Part shown: in pieces, positions 23,862 through 37,100 of the stretch | How the letters are laid out: each line of letters starts with the position of its first letter | Position numbering within the stretch: the stretch's first letter is position 1 | Assembly (NCBI GenBank): GCA_036872755.1 | Contig: JAVHNS010000003.1 | Coordinates: 2,294,001 to 2,358,000 of the forward strand | Length of the DNA stretch: 64,000 bases | From: Orbilia blumenaviensis | Lineage: Eukaryota; Ascomycota; Orbiliomycetes; Orbiliales; Orbiliaceae | Direction of reading: 5' to 3' | The notes under the pieces: generated by a model | The model's database searches: none | Told to the model about the DNA's origin: nothing | What the model saw: only the letters and a program-made list of their open reading frames with translations | Translations under genes and position numbers: made by a program

Positions 23862-25250
23862 AACCTATCCTTTATTGGTACTATATCAGGTTAAAGACCA
23901 TATCATATCATATCACATCACATCATATAATCTGTCGTCGTTCCCGTGGAACACAACCAACCATCCTTCGCCAAAGCCAAAACCAAAGCCGAAACCAAAG
24001 TGCCTGAATGTATTCCACTTATCTCAACTGTGCAACCATAAACAAGAACAAGAAGAGCAAGGACAAGAACTGGAATCCCCAAGTAAACAAGACTTCCCGT
24101 TCTGCGCACAGTCCCCGAGATATCAATTTCATTGATTGCCTCGAGTCCCGGTTCTCCTCGCAAGGATAATTACCACTTTCGCGCGCTAGAGGAAACAAAA
24201 GGTCATACTACCAGTACCAAAAAGAAAAGAAAGAAGGATACGAGAAAAGAAAAGAAAGAGAACAGAAGAAAAGAAAAAAAAAAGAGCGAATCCTCAACAG
24301 AGCCTTAGCACGATTGTTCCATTTGGTCGCAACCTTTCGCCAAAACAATCAATATCAAACTTCACACTTCAATTCACCCTCACGGTGTCTCCGCGCCTTT
24401 TAGATATCGGGCATCGGTTCACGATCTCGAATCGCCACTTCGCATCCAAAGGGCCGCCAAACAGACGACCGCCGCACAAACAACACAACTCCAGGACGAC
24501 TTTTGCTGAACAGGAAATCGACAAATCGACTAACAGGCCTTAGCCAGTTCCCTTTTTTCCCCCAAAGAAACCCGCCCGCGAAACTTATCACCTTCAAAAC
24601 AATACAAACACCAAAAAAAACAAATCCAAAATCCAAAATCTTAATAAAAAATAAAAATAAAAATATAAAAACAAAATAATATAAAAATTACGGTACAGGA
24701 TATATATATACATCGCCGAGTGCTTAACTGCTCCTTGGCTATATTCCTCGTCACAGCAAGTTTCCTGGTTACAATTACTATCTGGTCGTACGTGAGGGAA
24801 TCCAATCCATTTCGATCCTACATAGGTCCCCATACAAACATACATACATACAACATAACAAACAACAGACCGTATCGACGATATATACTCGCCAACACAG
24901 TTTATCTTCCCACCGATACCGTCTCCGACTTCTTCATTGAACGTCGAACTTCTGACCCGCAGAGACACGGAGTTATACTCGATATCTCAATTTCAATTAG
25001 CGGGAATCTTGGTCGCCTTAACTGGTCAACCAAATATTTACCATTAGTATCTTCCTGATCATCATCCCTAATTCAACTTCTCTCGAAACATACATACATG
25101 CTACCGTTTTGACATCGGTAAGACAATTCACATATCCTCAAGGATCATGAACATACTTAAATAACTAACCAAGCCTCATTATTTCCATAGATTCATATCT
25201 ACATGTCACAACGGTATTGACTGCTACATAAAGAAGTCCACCTGAAACGA

Positions 25251-27742
25251 ATGATGCTGCCCGCCCAGAACCAAGAATCTCAGAACACAATGGCCACCGC
25301 AACATTCCAACCCGGGCCGGCCAACGCCAGCATTCCACCAGCAGTACTTACCCACAGACGACGGGTATCGAATATCGAAGCTCGCCCTAGAAAGCGACAA
25401 TATGCACAAGAATTCCAGCCATACCCGACAGTGGCGCCTGGTCTGATTTCTAGACATAGAAAACATCGTTCACAGCCCGTAAACTTTCTAGACGACCCAA
25501 CTCTTTTGATGAACTCGACTGGTCTGTCTTACACAACCGCTGCAGCAAATTCCGCGATCATGGGTAGAAAATTTGGAAGCTTCTTGCAAGAGAATAGAAT
25601 ACCGGAGGGAGATGTAACACAAAATCTGGGTGCTAGACAACGGTCGATGTCTGAGGTAAACTTACAACAAGGATTCTTGCAGGACGTAACCGGTGGCATT
25701 ACAAACGCCCGAGATCTCTCCAACCATCAATTGAATCAACCAGTAACTCCGAGAGCATTGAACGGGATGAGTACGTGCACCCCATAGTGCACTCCCACAT
25801 CGTCAATTGATGATCACATCACTAACAATTGATCATAGGTTTCATGCCTATCACTCCAGGAAGCCCCTTCGTCGGGCTTATCCCCCAACAGGCACCTGCA
25901 TTTCCCCAACAGATCTCCCAGCAGGCCCTTAGTAGCCAATTTGTACTGTCTCCGGACTCTACAAGAAAGCCAGCCAAGAGAGCGTTTCCACCTCTCTCCA
26001 CTAACATCCGATCTATACCACCTCCACCTGATCTGGTGGAGAAGATCAAGAGCCATATGAGAAGGCATTCAGTAGATACCACGCCAGCCGTGAGAAATAT
26101 GGACTCGTATTTTGTAAACATGGGATCCACTTCCAGCCTGCCATCGCCACCAAATTCTGCGCCATTGGTCACCACAAATGCATTCGATATGGCACCAATG
26201 CCAAATCATGGAACCACTGGAATTTCACATATCACCGTTCCAGAGGAAGAGAATTTTGATGATGATAATGACGATGAAAGTTACTTTTCCCCATCAGGTT
26301 CAAGTGCTGGACATAGCCCGGAATGCCCATCAAGCCCTCAGATGCACTCAATTGACAGTGTCCTTGCGTCTGACAAGTTGCACCAAGCGTTGCAATCGGT
26401 GGCATCTCGACAGTCTGGTGACTTGGGTGATTCTGTTTTGTCAAAGGAATACATTGATGACCAGGACGATGAAACAAGAGTTCCAGGGGGCTTTGTCCGA
26501 GCATCTGGGATCTCTAACGATGAGATCTCAGCTTATATCTCAGGACCGGAGGCTGCCGACAATAAATGGGTGTGCTTGTACCCTGAGTGCCAAAAACGGT
26601 TCGGCCGTAAAGAAAATATCAAGTCACACGTTCAAACACATTTGGGGGACCGACAGTTCAGATGCGAGGTCTGCAAGAAATGTTTCGTTCGCCAACATGA
26701 TTTGAAGCGACATGCAAAGATCCATACTGGAATCAAGCCATATCCTTGCAAGTGCGGCAATAGCTTCGCCAGACACGACGCACTGACCAGACACAGGCAA
26801 CGTGGAATGTGCGTTGGTGCTTTTGAAGGTATTGTCAAAAAAGTGGTCAAGAGAGGACGACCAAAGAAAATACGGGCAGAAGGAGAACCCGAAACCCCAA
26901 AGAAGAGAAGAAGGAATAAGAAACGCCCTTCAGAAGCTGGTATGTCTTCAGGGTCAGGAGCTTCGATATCGTCCGGATCCGACATTGGTGCATCATCGCC
27001 ATCTGCATGCGACGACATCGACACATGGGATACACCGACATCTCCGCAAATGAGATTACTAGAAACAGTGCCAGAGATAGCATCAGATCAACCCCCAGCC
27101 ACAGGAAAGAGAAAACGAGAGGTTTCATCAGAACCAGAAGATGAAGATGACAAGAAACGAGAAAAACTCGGCAGTGTTCCCATGAACTCTTTCACGGAGT
27201 TCGCACCCGTGGACTTCGGGCTTCCTGCCACGTCCCCACTATACTCTGCGCCATCAACACCAGTGGACCTCTTACACGAAGTTTCCCCAACCACAACAAC
27301 AGCCCCAAAACAAGATAATGCTCTTGGATTCTGTGATCCGTTACTAAACTCCTTCGACGAAGACACTAGCTTTACACCAGAAGGCTCACCAGACCTCCAA
27401 GTCCTTCATAGAAGATACGCGAGCGTTTTCAACACTCCAGAGTGGAAAGGGCTTTCCGCTCCAGCCATTGCCGCTGATGAAGTCGACCTCCGAGAAATCC
27501 TCGGCCTCCCAGATCTCGAAACTTCATCTGTCGCAGCAACCGCATCAAGTGAAGCCTTCCCATTCCTCGGGAACGGCAAAGAAATCAACCACGATATCTC
27601 ACTGTCAAACTTGAATGCTCTCAATAACAACTTCGACCTTGGGCTTTCCGGCGAAGAATTTGATTTCATCAAGCCAGAATTATTACAGGAAAGCGATGTA
27701 TTGGATATGCAACTCTGGCGGGATTTGCAGGGCGAGTATTGA
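25251..27742 (+). CDS. ACE2: Ace2/Swi5-like C2H2 zinc-finger transcription factor
   Basis: Exons are 25251-25770 and 25839-27742 (807 aa; phase-1 junction with branch ACTAAC). Three zinc fingers lie at about residues 415-495: CLYPEC with a paired His, then CEVCKKCFVRQHDLKRH, then the short C-x-C third finger CKCGNSFARHDALTRH. That short finger is characteristic of the Swi5/Ace2 group, which activates late-mitotic/G1 and cell-separation genes in yeasts. Directly after come an AT-hook-like KRGRPKK and a basic PKKRRRNKKRP, likely the nuclear signal. The N-terminus has basic RRR and KRQY patches and Gln/Pro-rich text; the C-terminus is acidic with Ser-Pro sites, as in a CDK-regulated activator. 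Two ATGs (25251, 25254) are adjacent. Orthology is inferred from the fingers only. Confidence 0.88.
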
Positions 27743-28568
27743 CACCCAAAGATCCAGAAAGATCCAACAAAAACAACACATCCAGTTTAATGCTTAATCC
27801 TTTCCAACAATTTCCTTTTGGGTAATGGCTTGGTGTTATTGACAACAAAAATGAGAGCGGTACGGCAGTCAAAAAAGTCGAAGAATAAGCGACAAATAAT
27901 TATCGGGGTTCTTTTCTATCTTCCTGGAGTCCTTCTGCATATTGTGTGGGTATTTCCTTTAGGCATTTCTTAAGCTCTTAAGCTTTTTATTGAATATTGG
28001 GACCTGGAGCAAGCACATGGTTTGTTTTGGTTTCTATTTTCCTATGTATTATCATCTATCCGTTCAGATTTCCTACTATTTGGGCCAATTTCTCATCTAC
28101 TGAAATACTTAACATCCCGCACTAATGACCTACCCCCCACCCCCTTGCTTTTTACACGAATTTCCTATTATTTCCTTGCCATTTTTCTTTATATTTCCTT
28201 GTCGTTTATTCCTTTGTTTTCATATTCCTTTGAGACGTATACGCACGCATAAGATCACGATGTCTCGCGAGTTACTACCCCTCCCCTACCCCAATCCCAC
28301 TGACTTTCTGATTTTATTGCCCCATTACCATTCATGTCATATATTATAACACCCCTATCACCACACAAGCAAGTAACGCGACAAAGTGAATGAATTGAAG
28401 TCTTATATTTCAAGCGTCCCAAGCCCAAACGTAGACCATACTGTGACTTGTAGTATCCTGTCAAATTCTAAACAAAGCCATCTATGTAAATCAAAATGGT
28501 GAAAATCAAAATGGTGAAAATCAAAATGGTGAAAATCAAAATGGTGAAAATCAAAATGGTTAGGCTTT
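27743..28568. other. Convergent region with 14-bp tandem repeat
   Basis: The 3' ends of the ACE2-like and amidase genes meet here. No gene found. The tandem repeat at 28489-28562 ends next to the amidase stop codon. Confidence 0.6.
28489..28562. repeat. Five copies of a 14-bp tandem repeat
   Basis: The unit AATCAAAATGGTGA is repeated five times almost perfectly, in the presumed 3' UTR of the amidase gene, a few bases past its stop codon. There are no spacers, so it is not a CRISPR array. Confidence 0.92.
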
Positions 28569-31273
28569 TTAAAACGCCTTATCGCCAGCTTTGACGCCCA
28601 TTGGCCTTCCGGAGCTTACTAGTACTTTTCGGATAAGATCGATGATTTGGGATTCGCTGCCTAGATTGGCGTGTTATATTAGCGCTTGTGGCTCTGAAGA
28701 TCAGTTATAGTAACTATGAAGAGATTTTTACCCGCTTGGCCAACGATCATCATAGATACAGGCTCCCAAACTATTTCTTTCGTTACTCTCGATGTGATTG
28801 GACGCTGGCCGACTGTAATCCACGGCGTCATCTTGCGTCAGTTTAACCCTTTAAAGGACATATAGGGTCCAGAAAGAAGAAGGCTTGCCGCTTACCTGGG
28901 ATCACAACACTCGGTAGCCCTCCCAAAATACTGTAAAATGTATTGTCGAATCCAAAGCTTTGGAGGTATACGTCGATGTTTTCCGGGGCGCTGGTTATTA
29001 CTGCCATCAGTTCTCACACTCCCGAGATATTAACTTTACTATATCATGAAACATGCCCCACTTACATAAGCTCGTCTCTATACATTGCCTCTGCCCCACC
29101 AGCTGGTAGCATCATGACCGCTCCATCGTTAAAAACCTGAGATTCGAGAAATTCCTTGAAAACCTTCATTCGGCGCAGCGCTTCTTCGTAATCTGCTGTT
29201 GAAATATTTTGACGTTTTATTTCCCTATTTTTCATAAGCATTTAGCCTTTTAGATATCGCATCTACAATTTCATTGGCTACCTACCACTTGTGCAGCACC
29301 ATTGGATTGATATACGGATATCTCCCAAATTTCTGTTTATAGCGATTATAAAATCTTGTTTCGTGAATATATGAATCGTGAATCTGGATGTGTGCCACCG
29401 TCTAACTCTGTTATCAGTAACCCTATTCCAGTATCAAAACGGCATTATAAGAGCTTACAGAGTTCAAATAGTCCATGTACGCTGTGTTCTTTGGCGATAA
29501 TCCAGAAGCTCTCCATAGCTTATCGATGTCAAGCTCAACCCGAGGTAATTCGGCCGAATTCCTTATGTCTTCTATGAATTTGGTCATGACCAGTTTTTTA
29601 GAACTGGGAAGCGGGTCGAAGACGCCCTTTGGGACTATTATTCTCGAAGGGCCCTATAGAGGTAATACTGTTATCCAGATGTACCTCCAAGTACGTATCT
29701 GGTTGGCTTCGGGGTATACCTGTTTCTTCTGGATCTTCCTATACCATATTTTCTGCAAAAGTTGGAAATTCTGAATGTCCCGAGCGAAGAACCCCATTGT
29801 ATCCATTACACTACTAGCTATCAGCGGAATACTCTCTAGATTATAGCAAAGTATAGTCATTCAAACCTCGAATAAGGCAAAACCCCTTCAAGGTCTGACA
29901 CTCCAAATGTTGGCCTCAACCCAAACACACCCTGTAATGCAGCGGGCCAGATAATACTCCCGCATGCTAGGAGTATCGTATAGTCAGCGTTTGTCCCGGA
30001 TATCCCAATGAAAAATAAGAGACTCGAGGAAGGGCGTACAATCGGTTCCCACTGCAAAATCAACCCATTCATACCCTGCAACCGCAACTGCGCTCCCAGT
30101 ACTACTGCCCGCCGGGTCCAAGTATCCATCCGCGCGGGGATTAAACGGACATTGAAAATCAATCCAATCCCTTGCTGTCTCCCCGTTCGCAAACTGTGTG
30201 GTTCGTGTCTTTCCGACTATAATGGCGCCCAGGGAGATTAGATGTTCGATTGCCTTCGCGGTTGATGTAGAAGGTCCACTATACTGGGCGTATGCTTTGG
30301 AAGAGGCGCTGGTCGGGAGATTTTGGAGGTTGATTATGTCCTTTACTGCTATTCTCTTGCCAGAGAGTGGGAGCGACGGATGGGAATACAACCGGGATGG
30401 CACCGGTATTAGGTTTGTTTGGGGCCGAACAAAGCTGTCATACGTAGTACGAGATTAGCGGATATAGTTTATACTTATATTGCAGGGATGCTTGTCGTAT
30501 ATAGGAAGCATCTTATTATACTAGTATATTATTGATATAAATAAAGTTTACTAGGGGTTAGAGGGAATGGGTACGGTAGAAACTTTTGGGACAAGTATAC
30601 TAGCCAGCACTGGGTAGCAGTTGAGTCGGGATATCTCTTACCCATCCTCGGATTGTATAACTCCATACATGAATGCCTCATACAGATCAGGATACAACCT
30701 CATCGCCTGGTATACTCTTCCAGACTTTAGAAAGTATGGCCCGCTTGGGATAGGATCGTCCAGTCCTAAGAATGAATGGTCCTTCACACCAAAACCTTGC
30801 AATACCTGAAGCCCATCTTCAAAAATTGTTGACAGATGTTGTATTTTGCCGCGGGGCACTCCGAATATTACGGTTTCTAAGAAGAACCGCCCGAATACAT
30901 CATCTGTGGCCAGCATGGAACTGATGGTGTCATTTAGCCACCTTGAAGATATATTTGTAGTCTTCTCACTTAAGTCGAGGTTTACTATCGTTATCGGAAT
31001 GGCTGCATCCACTCCACTACATGCCCGTATGTCGCCATTGTCGAAGCCGTCCAAGCTTGAATTAAAATTAGAATTGTAGACTGCCGATGTACTGTCAATG
31101 ATGCCGACAACTTTCTCCGAGACAAGGTATTTTATATCCCCATATTCTATTGTTGAAGCAATGGAAGCGCCCATGGTTATAGCGGTGACGAATGGTTGAA
31201 GCATCACTACCGTAAAAACGGAGATAAGACAAAGCGCTTGCGCTTGACGAGTGCCGAATGCGACCCAAACCAT
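28569..31273 (-). CDS. Amidase-signature protein with extra N-terminal domain
   Basis: Ten exons: 31273-30642, 30434-30040, 29966-29867, 29813-29720, 29653-29459, 29401-29286, 29224-29066, 28990-28896, 28812-28732 and 28660-28569 (652 aa, all phases consistent, no break). Residues 1-45 include a hydrophobic segment, a signal peptide or anchor. Residues 45-225 match the N-terminal extension of fungal Arp1-type amidases (GPYFLKSGRVYQAMRLYPD). The amidase core follows: AVKDIIN carries the catalytic Lys, GSSTGSAVAVAG the cis-Ser, and GTDSCGSI the nucleophile Ser, with Cys where Gly is usual. It probably hydrolyses amides, but the substrate is unknown. There is no tailoring-gene cluster beside it. 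The intron at 30641-30435 (207 nt) could hide a small exon. Confidence 0.87.
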
Positions 31274-33252
31274 GCTTGCGGAATTTAACCTGCTCGTTGA
31301 TAACAGTTTCAGATTTTTTTTCTTGTGTTATAAAAAGCAGTATTAAGATACCGAATAACCGGGGAAATAATAATAGTAATAATAATATAAGGAGAAATGG
31401 TAATAGTCTGGGCCGATACCCGTGATTTTGGTTTTAGATATTAGTTAGATCTAGTATTTACATACATCATACCTTTGAATTTACATCAGGTATATTTGCT
31501 GACCATGGTACTGTTAAAAGCCCTGGAAGAGTTATACATTATACAAATGACCGTTTTGAGCTCCTGTCAAATAATTTACCAATCGGGAGACCGATCGTTG
31601 GGAAGGCCAGGGAATTGAACATCATTCCCTCATCCTGACCAAGGAATTCCCTGTCAGAGCCACACGATATTTGCACCAGTTGCCTATTTGGTAGATATAT
31701 ATCTGTAGGTAGTACACTCAATGGGATAAATATATTGCACGATGCGAATTGCATTCGCAAATATTTATTTTGTTGAGCAATTTCTGCACATTGCGTGTAT
31801 GTAGGAACCGTCCGGGATCTGGTCAGTAATGCAGTCTCCTGCTGAAAGGCCTTAGAACTGCCGACTTAGGATATACCCTATGGAACTCGCTCTGCAAGGG
31901 CAAGAGAGAGGGAAAAAAGAGAGGTTCTCGGGAAAACTAGCCTCTCGGAGATACCAATTGAAATCGTCCACGCCAACATCAAAAAAATCAAAAACACCAA
32001 GACCCGCTAATTTCGTGCAAGTTTTTTTTTCTCTGCCTGTTTTTTCCTTTTTCTTATTCGTCTGTCTGTATGTAATGCGAGACGCCCGTCTGTATCCTGC
32101 GGGTCGGAGGATATGCAGGGACGCGACGCTTTGGTCATTAGTGGCGCCTGCATCTACCGAATCTAGATCAATGCATTGCGGCCAACGAGTGGCTTGGAAA
32201 ACAATGATGGAATTCCGGAGCCACAGTCGAAAGGGAGGAATGCTGGCAAGGAAGTTTAACTTTTCCAATGGTGTTATAATTCAGGGGGGTCACTGCCTTT
32301 GGCAGTTTATTGTATATGTATACGTACTTACACTTCAAATTATATAGGGATCAGTTGGAAAATTAGAGCCTAGCCAAGCTGATGTAGTGGGTCATACATC
32401 CTAAAAGAATTTTTCTATAAAACTAGTCTAAGCCTCTGAATCTGGACCTATACCGAGAGCATAGGTCCCTATCGTCACCAAGGGGAGGGGCACCGGACAC
32501 AAGTCAACAGCCACAAAAAAATCGGTTGTAGATCCGACCTGGGTCAGGAGGCGGGCGTACCGATAGTGGTGAAACCGGCTCGGTTGAACTTTGTGTGATA
32601 AGAGTTATACTTCGTGAGAATGACATGCGTGCCGAACCAATCAGTAATTTCTCTAGACGAGTGTGTGGCAGAATGTGAGGCATCACAAGAAACTTCAGGT
32701 TTGTCACGGTGTGGAAGCGAGGGGTATTGGTTTATGTTAAAGATCGCCTTTGAAAGTTCGAGGTAATTTACAAGAGAAATTATACAATAGCGATTGGGTC
32801 TTTCGGGTGAAGGGGGAGGGGTGTATGTGGGCGTCGGTGTCCTAGGGGAACAATAGATCGCTAATGTATAAGAAACACTAAAGGGGAGTAGTAGTTTTAA
32901 GGAAAAGGCTGTATGAACAGGTCCATTTTCGCAAAGGAAATGAAAAGGTAGTAATAGATAGAATGAAAGTAAGGAAAAAAAAAAAAAACCAACAATCAAC
33001 AAAGTAAAGGATTTAAAAAGGGTATACGCCATGCACAAAAAAAAACAAACGAGCTGTGTCAAAAAAGGCCGGGAGATAAAGAATTCTCCGATGTGTCATC
33101 AAAAGAGTATCCAGATATTTGACCGCATCTAATCCTTCGGTTGCTGGAGACAAGGGAATCTGGTTGGAGCGGATAGAAGGTTTGGTATTGCAGCTAATAC
33201 ACAAACCAGAGAATGGCAATCACAAACTGTTTTTGGTGTCGTCATGGGTTCA
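31274..33252 (-). other. Intergenic region amidase / WSC gene
   Basis: Two kb between two genes on the minus strand. Open frames at 31539-31760, 31852-32347 and 32544-33062 have no domains and no convincing splice partners. I see nothing else of note except AT-rich stretches around 31360-31400. Confidence 0.55.
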
Positions 33253-34173
33253 TCATGCGTCGGGATTTGTGACCTGATGAAGATTAAGTTAGTGCAAATA
33301 CGATATACGATATTGGGATGGCTTAGTATACCTTCAATATCCTTCTCGAGTAGTCCTGGTTGTCTGCGATGCTACCATCACTCATTCTCCTTTGTTGGAG
33401 CATGACTGGGTCCAGTCTGGTGTCTGGCTGTGGTTTTCTGATGGAAGCAGTGAACTCCTTTGCCGCAACAGCGGCTCTGTATTCCTCCTCGGCCTGTCGT
33501 CTCCTGTTTCGTCGAACAACAAGGAAAGCGCCAACGCCCATTGCGATGACGGCAATTACACCGACGACAACACCTGCAGCGATACCAGCTTTGCTTGTAC
33601 CACCGCCTCCTCCTCCTCCGCTTTGTTGTTCTTCGCTGTCAGAAGGAGCAGTATGAGTGACAATGGCTGTTAAAAGTGTTCAGTTAGCAAATATGTAAAT
33701 ATATCGGTATAAGCCGTGTTGGGAAACTTACGTGTTTTGACAACTGTTTGGATTGATGGTGCTCCAGTAGAAGAGGTTTCTTCAGAAGTGGAGCTGGATG
33801 TCTTTTTCGGTGACTTCGAAGTATCTGGAGGGACGACCCCGGTGTACCCGAATGACCATGACAGATTACCACCGCACATTTCTTCAGGCCAACCCTGGCA
33901 AGGTACACTACATTCGCTCATGTCGACCTTTCCGTCTTCTGGGAACGCATCACCACAGAAGCAAGTGGAGCCTCTGGTGACGCCGAAGACTGCTTTATTG
34001 GCATCTTGACATTGGGTGCGGCACAAGCTGGCGGTTTGGTATGTTTTGATACCAAAATTTTTGGTATCGCCGGAATTATCGAAGCAAGCTACTGTCACAT
34101 CAGCAGCGAGCGTGGGAGCAATGGCTCCGAGGGCCACAACGGCGGCTAGAGCTGTTCTTAGCGAAGGCATCAT
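33253..34173 (-). CDS. WSC-domain cell-wall integrity sensor
   Basis: Plasma-membrane mechanosensor that in yeast (Slg1/Wsc) feeds the Rho1-Pkc1 cell-wall integrity pathway. Exons are 34173-33732, 33666-33332 and 33273-33253 (265 aa). There is a signal peptide at residues 1-23, then one WSC domain of about 90 residues with paired Cys (for example CRTQCQD, TCFCGDAFP, CSVPCQGWPEEMCGG). A short Ser/Thr/Lys-rich stem follows, then a Gly-rich linker, one membrane helix (GIAAGVVVGVIAVIAMGVGA), RRNRRR on the cytosolic side and a C-terminal DYSRRILKVTNPD typical of Wsc tails. The last exon has 21 nt. Two adjacent ATGs make the start uncertain by one residue. The Ser/Thr stem is short, so it may resemble a Wsc3-like rather than a Wsc1-like member. 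Confidence 0.9.
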
Positions 34174-37100
34174 TGGGATGTGTGTGATATAGAATGTCGA
34201 AAAAGACAGATAGAGATATCCTCGACGGTTTATGCAGTCGAGGAAATATTCGAGCCAGGGGAATTGGCGACTAGGACGCTACAGGGCGAACAGAGAGGAA
34301 AGGATCTATGAAATTTTCACATGAGGATGTCAGTGTCACGATATTCCGACCTGATCAAAACAGGTTACAGTACAGGTGCTGATGACTGATGAGAAGGAAA
34401 GAGAGCTGGGGTCGAGAAACGTGGACAGCGATCGCAGTGAGGCGGATCGTAATTCGAGGCAGAAGCCATGTGGTTGGAGATGGGTTCTCCTCTCCTTCTT
34501 CTTCCCTCGTTCTTTCTCCCGCTCTCTTAACTCCTACTCATGACAGGGCCAGCAACAACAACAACGAGACGTCGAGACAACGCATACCTTTTAATCAAAA
34601 GGTCCTTCGTTCTTCAAAACCACTATTTTCCCTCTTCTCAAAAATGTCGACCAATTTAGTGTCGGAGGAGTCGGATGGATATAAAAGGTCGAAGATGGTC
34701 GGAAGTTAATTAACAATCGAGAACTCGAATCGAATATCTTTGTCGTCCGGACGTATTTCCCAAGAGCGCCTCTAAGTTTCGAACGCCTTTGAAAAGTTTT
34801 GTCGATTTCAACCTCTACAAGCAAAGATATCTGTATTGTACTTTCGTCCCTTGTGTCGTTACTGAAGAAATAATTAACCCCTTTGCAGAATACCCCCAAA
34901 TGATCTTTTGAATTATCGTCGCTGAAGAGGGCTGTCGTTTTGAACCCTTGGTATTTTTTTTCTACTTCTAAGGAAAAAAGTCACACAAGGAAAAAATAAC
35001 TCCGTTTAGAGACAAAAGGAGAGTGACCCGAAATATGCTGACGACGACGGAGAAAGAAAGGGAAAGAAAAAAAAAATAAAACTAAAAAACACCGGGGAAA
35101 TAGACGCAAAAGAAAGTGGTGGACCGTATGTGGCGAATGAGAGTCAGTAAGGAAAGGACAGAGAAGTAGGCCAGCTGTACCCTGTGGTTGAAGAACTCGA
35201 GCGAGCGACTGGTGGTGAGGGTTGTGATGGTTGAAGATTCGAGAGAGGACGGATGGGATGGGATGGATGAAGGAGGAGGAGTGGGAGTTTTGGGTTTGGA
35301 GGGAAAGAGGAAAGGAGAACTAACTGCTAACCACCACTGTCCTAGTCCACGCCCAGAGGCACCACCATGCACCACTGCTTCCTTGCTGAGTCGGCCACGA
35401 ACCCAACCAGAAAAAGAAAGAAATGCGCCGGGAAATTGAAATTGGCTGGCACACAAACCACGCTCGCTCGCAGAATGGTCCGGCTTCCTGTCTGATTTGG
35501 CTTAAACGGGAAGCATCAACGTCGCTCTTGGTCGAGGCAGTCGGTCATACACGGATCAGATACTGTCTCTTGGGCGGAGTATGTAGGTGCATGTACGAAG
35601 CAACCCCCCTCTTCAAGTATCTATCATGATAAGAGAGCGACCGTCGTGATTGTGGTAATGAGGGCACCCAGGCGCCCTGTATTGTGCTTACGGAGATAAA
35701 TAAGTAGCTCTTCTGCTGACCGCTTTTTTTTTTTTTTTTTTGGTGCTAGGAGGGCATGCAAGGTCAACTTTTTGATACAAATTATTCGCATAGCTCTCTC
35801 TGCGTCTCTCGCTCTCTACACAAGTAACTGCACTGTGCTACCCTGTATATATGCCAGCACTGCTCCTGCGGCCTACCTGTTCGCACTCGAACCTTACAAC
35901 CTACTACCGACCGAGTGGTCTAGTCGTGGTAACGGTGGCACTACGGCAGGATATCATCCCTTGCAGCCGCCGACCCTTTACCTAAGTCAAAATATTGTCG
36001 ATACAACAGAGTGACCTGATCACGATGCTGTTGTGCCCTGACTTTCTTTCTCACCCCTTTGCCAACAAAAAAAAACAGGACCAATCCAATCCTGTCCATA
36101 CTAGTTTCTATTCATGGATCAACGTTATACATACATAAGTACCTTATCACTTACTTATTTACCTACTTGCTTGCATATCTATGAGCAGGTACTTGCATCA
36201 CGATACTAATAACATTAATATCGAAATTGTTATTGTTAATAAGCTAACATACACAGCCTCCGAGCAAAAAGACCCCGGATACTAATGGGCTTCTTTCCTT
36301 CCCTGAGCAATACAGAAAACCTCACCAGTTGAAGTAAAAATATGTGCGTATATATAGTAGCATATCAAAAGCCCCGTTGCCCTCCGAAGGAACCGAAATG
36401 AGTGATTGAATTTTCACATTCATTCTTTTCCAGTGCCTGACTAACACCGACGCAGCGAACACGGGCCCACAGAGCTTTGGAGTTCTGATTGCGAATGCAC
36501 GGGACAGAAACGGCGGGAAGCTGACAGTGGCTTTTTTTTGTTTCCCCCCCCCTCCACTAACTCGACGGACCATTGCTCACCATCTTTTTAAAACCTTGCT
36601 TTAGAATATTGGTTGATTAGATTAGTTGGTTTCGTAGTTTGCAACAACAATAAATGAGCCGCTTAGAGGGTATCGAAAGCAGTGAGGGGATAGGGTTTTC
36701 TTGCAAGTGTGTCGACGAATGATACAGAATATGCGCACCGACGTCACCCAACGTATGTCGATCTAGGGACTCCCGTCGGCGTCTATCTACGAATATAGTA
36801 ACATCGCTTCACGAGGAAGAAAGAAAGAAAAAAACGAGGCATAGATCGAGCTATCGATCGCCTCATCGTTATACTACTATGTAGCAAGAAAAACCCGCCC
36901 GCCGAGATGACGCCGACAGACCCGGTACCTTCCAGGCCTTTAACTGCCTTTAACGAGAAAAGAAAAATCTCTCACAGGAAGAAAAAGAAGGAAAGAAAAA
37001 TTCCGGTTTACGAAGAAGCAACCAACAGGAAGCTTCTTGAACAGGATTTCTCTTAATTTCGCGTGTTTGAGATGCGACCACCCCTTTTTTTCCCCAGACC

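Noticed and set aside
28489..28562. CRISPR-like array
   Set aside because: Pure tandem repeat without spacers in a eukaryotic genome.
29857..30403. Broken amidase pseudogene (separate short frames)
   Set aside because: The frames join through proper introns to a complete protein with an intact catalytic triad.
30198..31079. Plus-strand frames over the amidase gene
   Set aside because: Antisense shadows of coding exons.
31852..32347. Overlapping frames on both strands between the amidase and WSC genes
   Set aside because: No recognisable features; coding signals absent on both strands.
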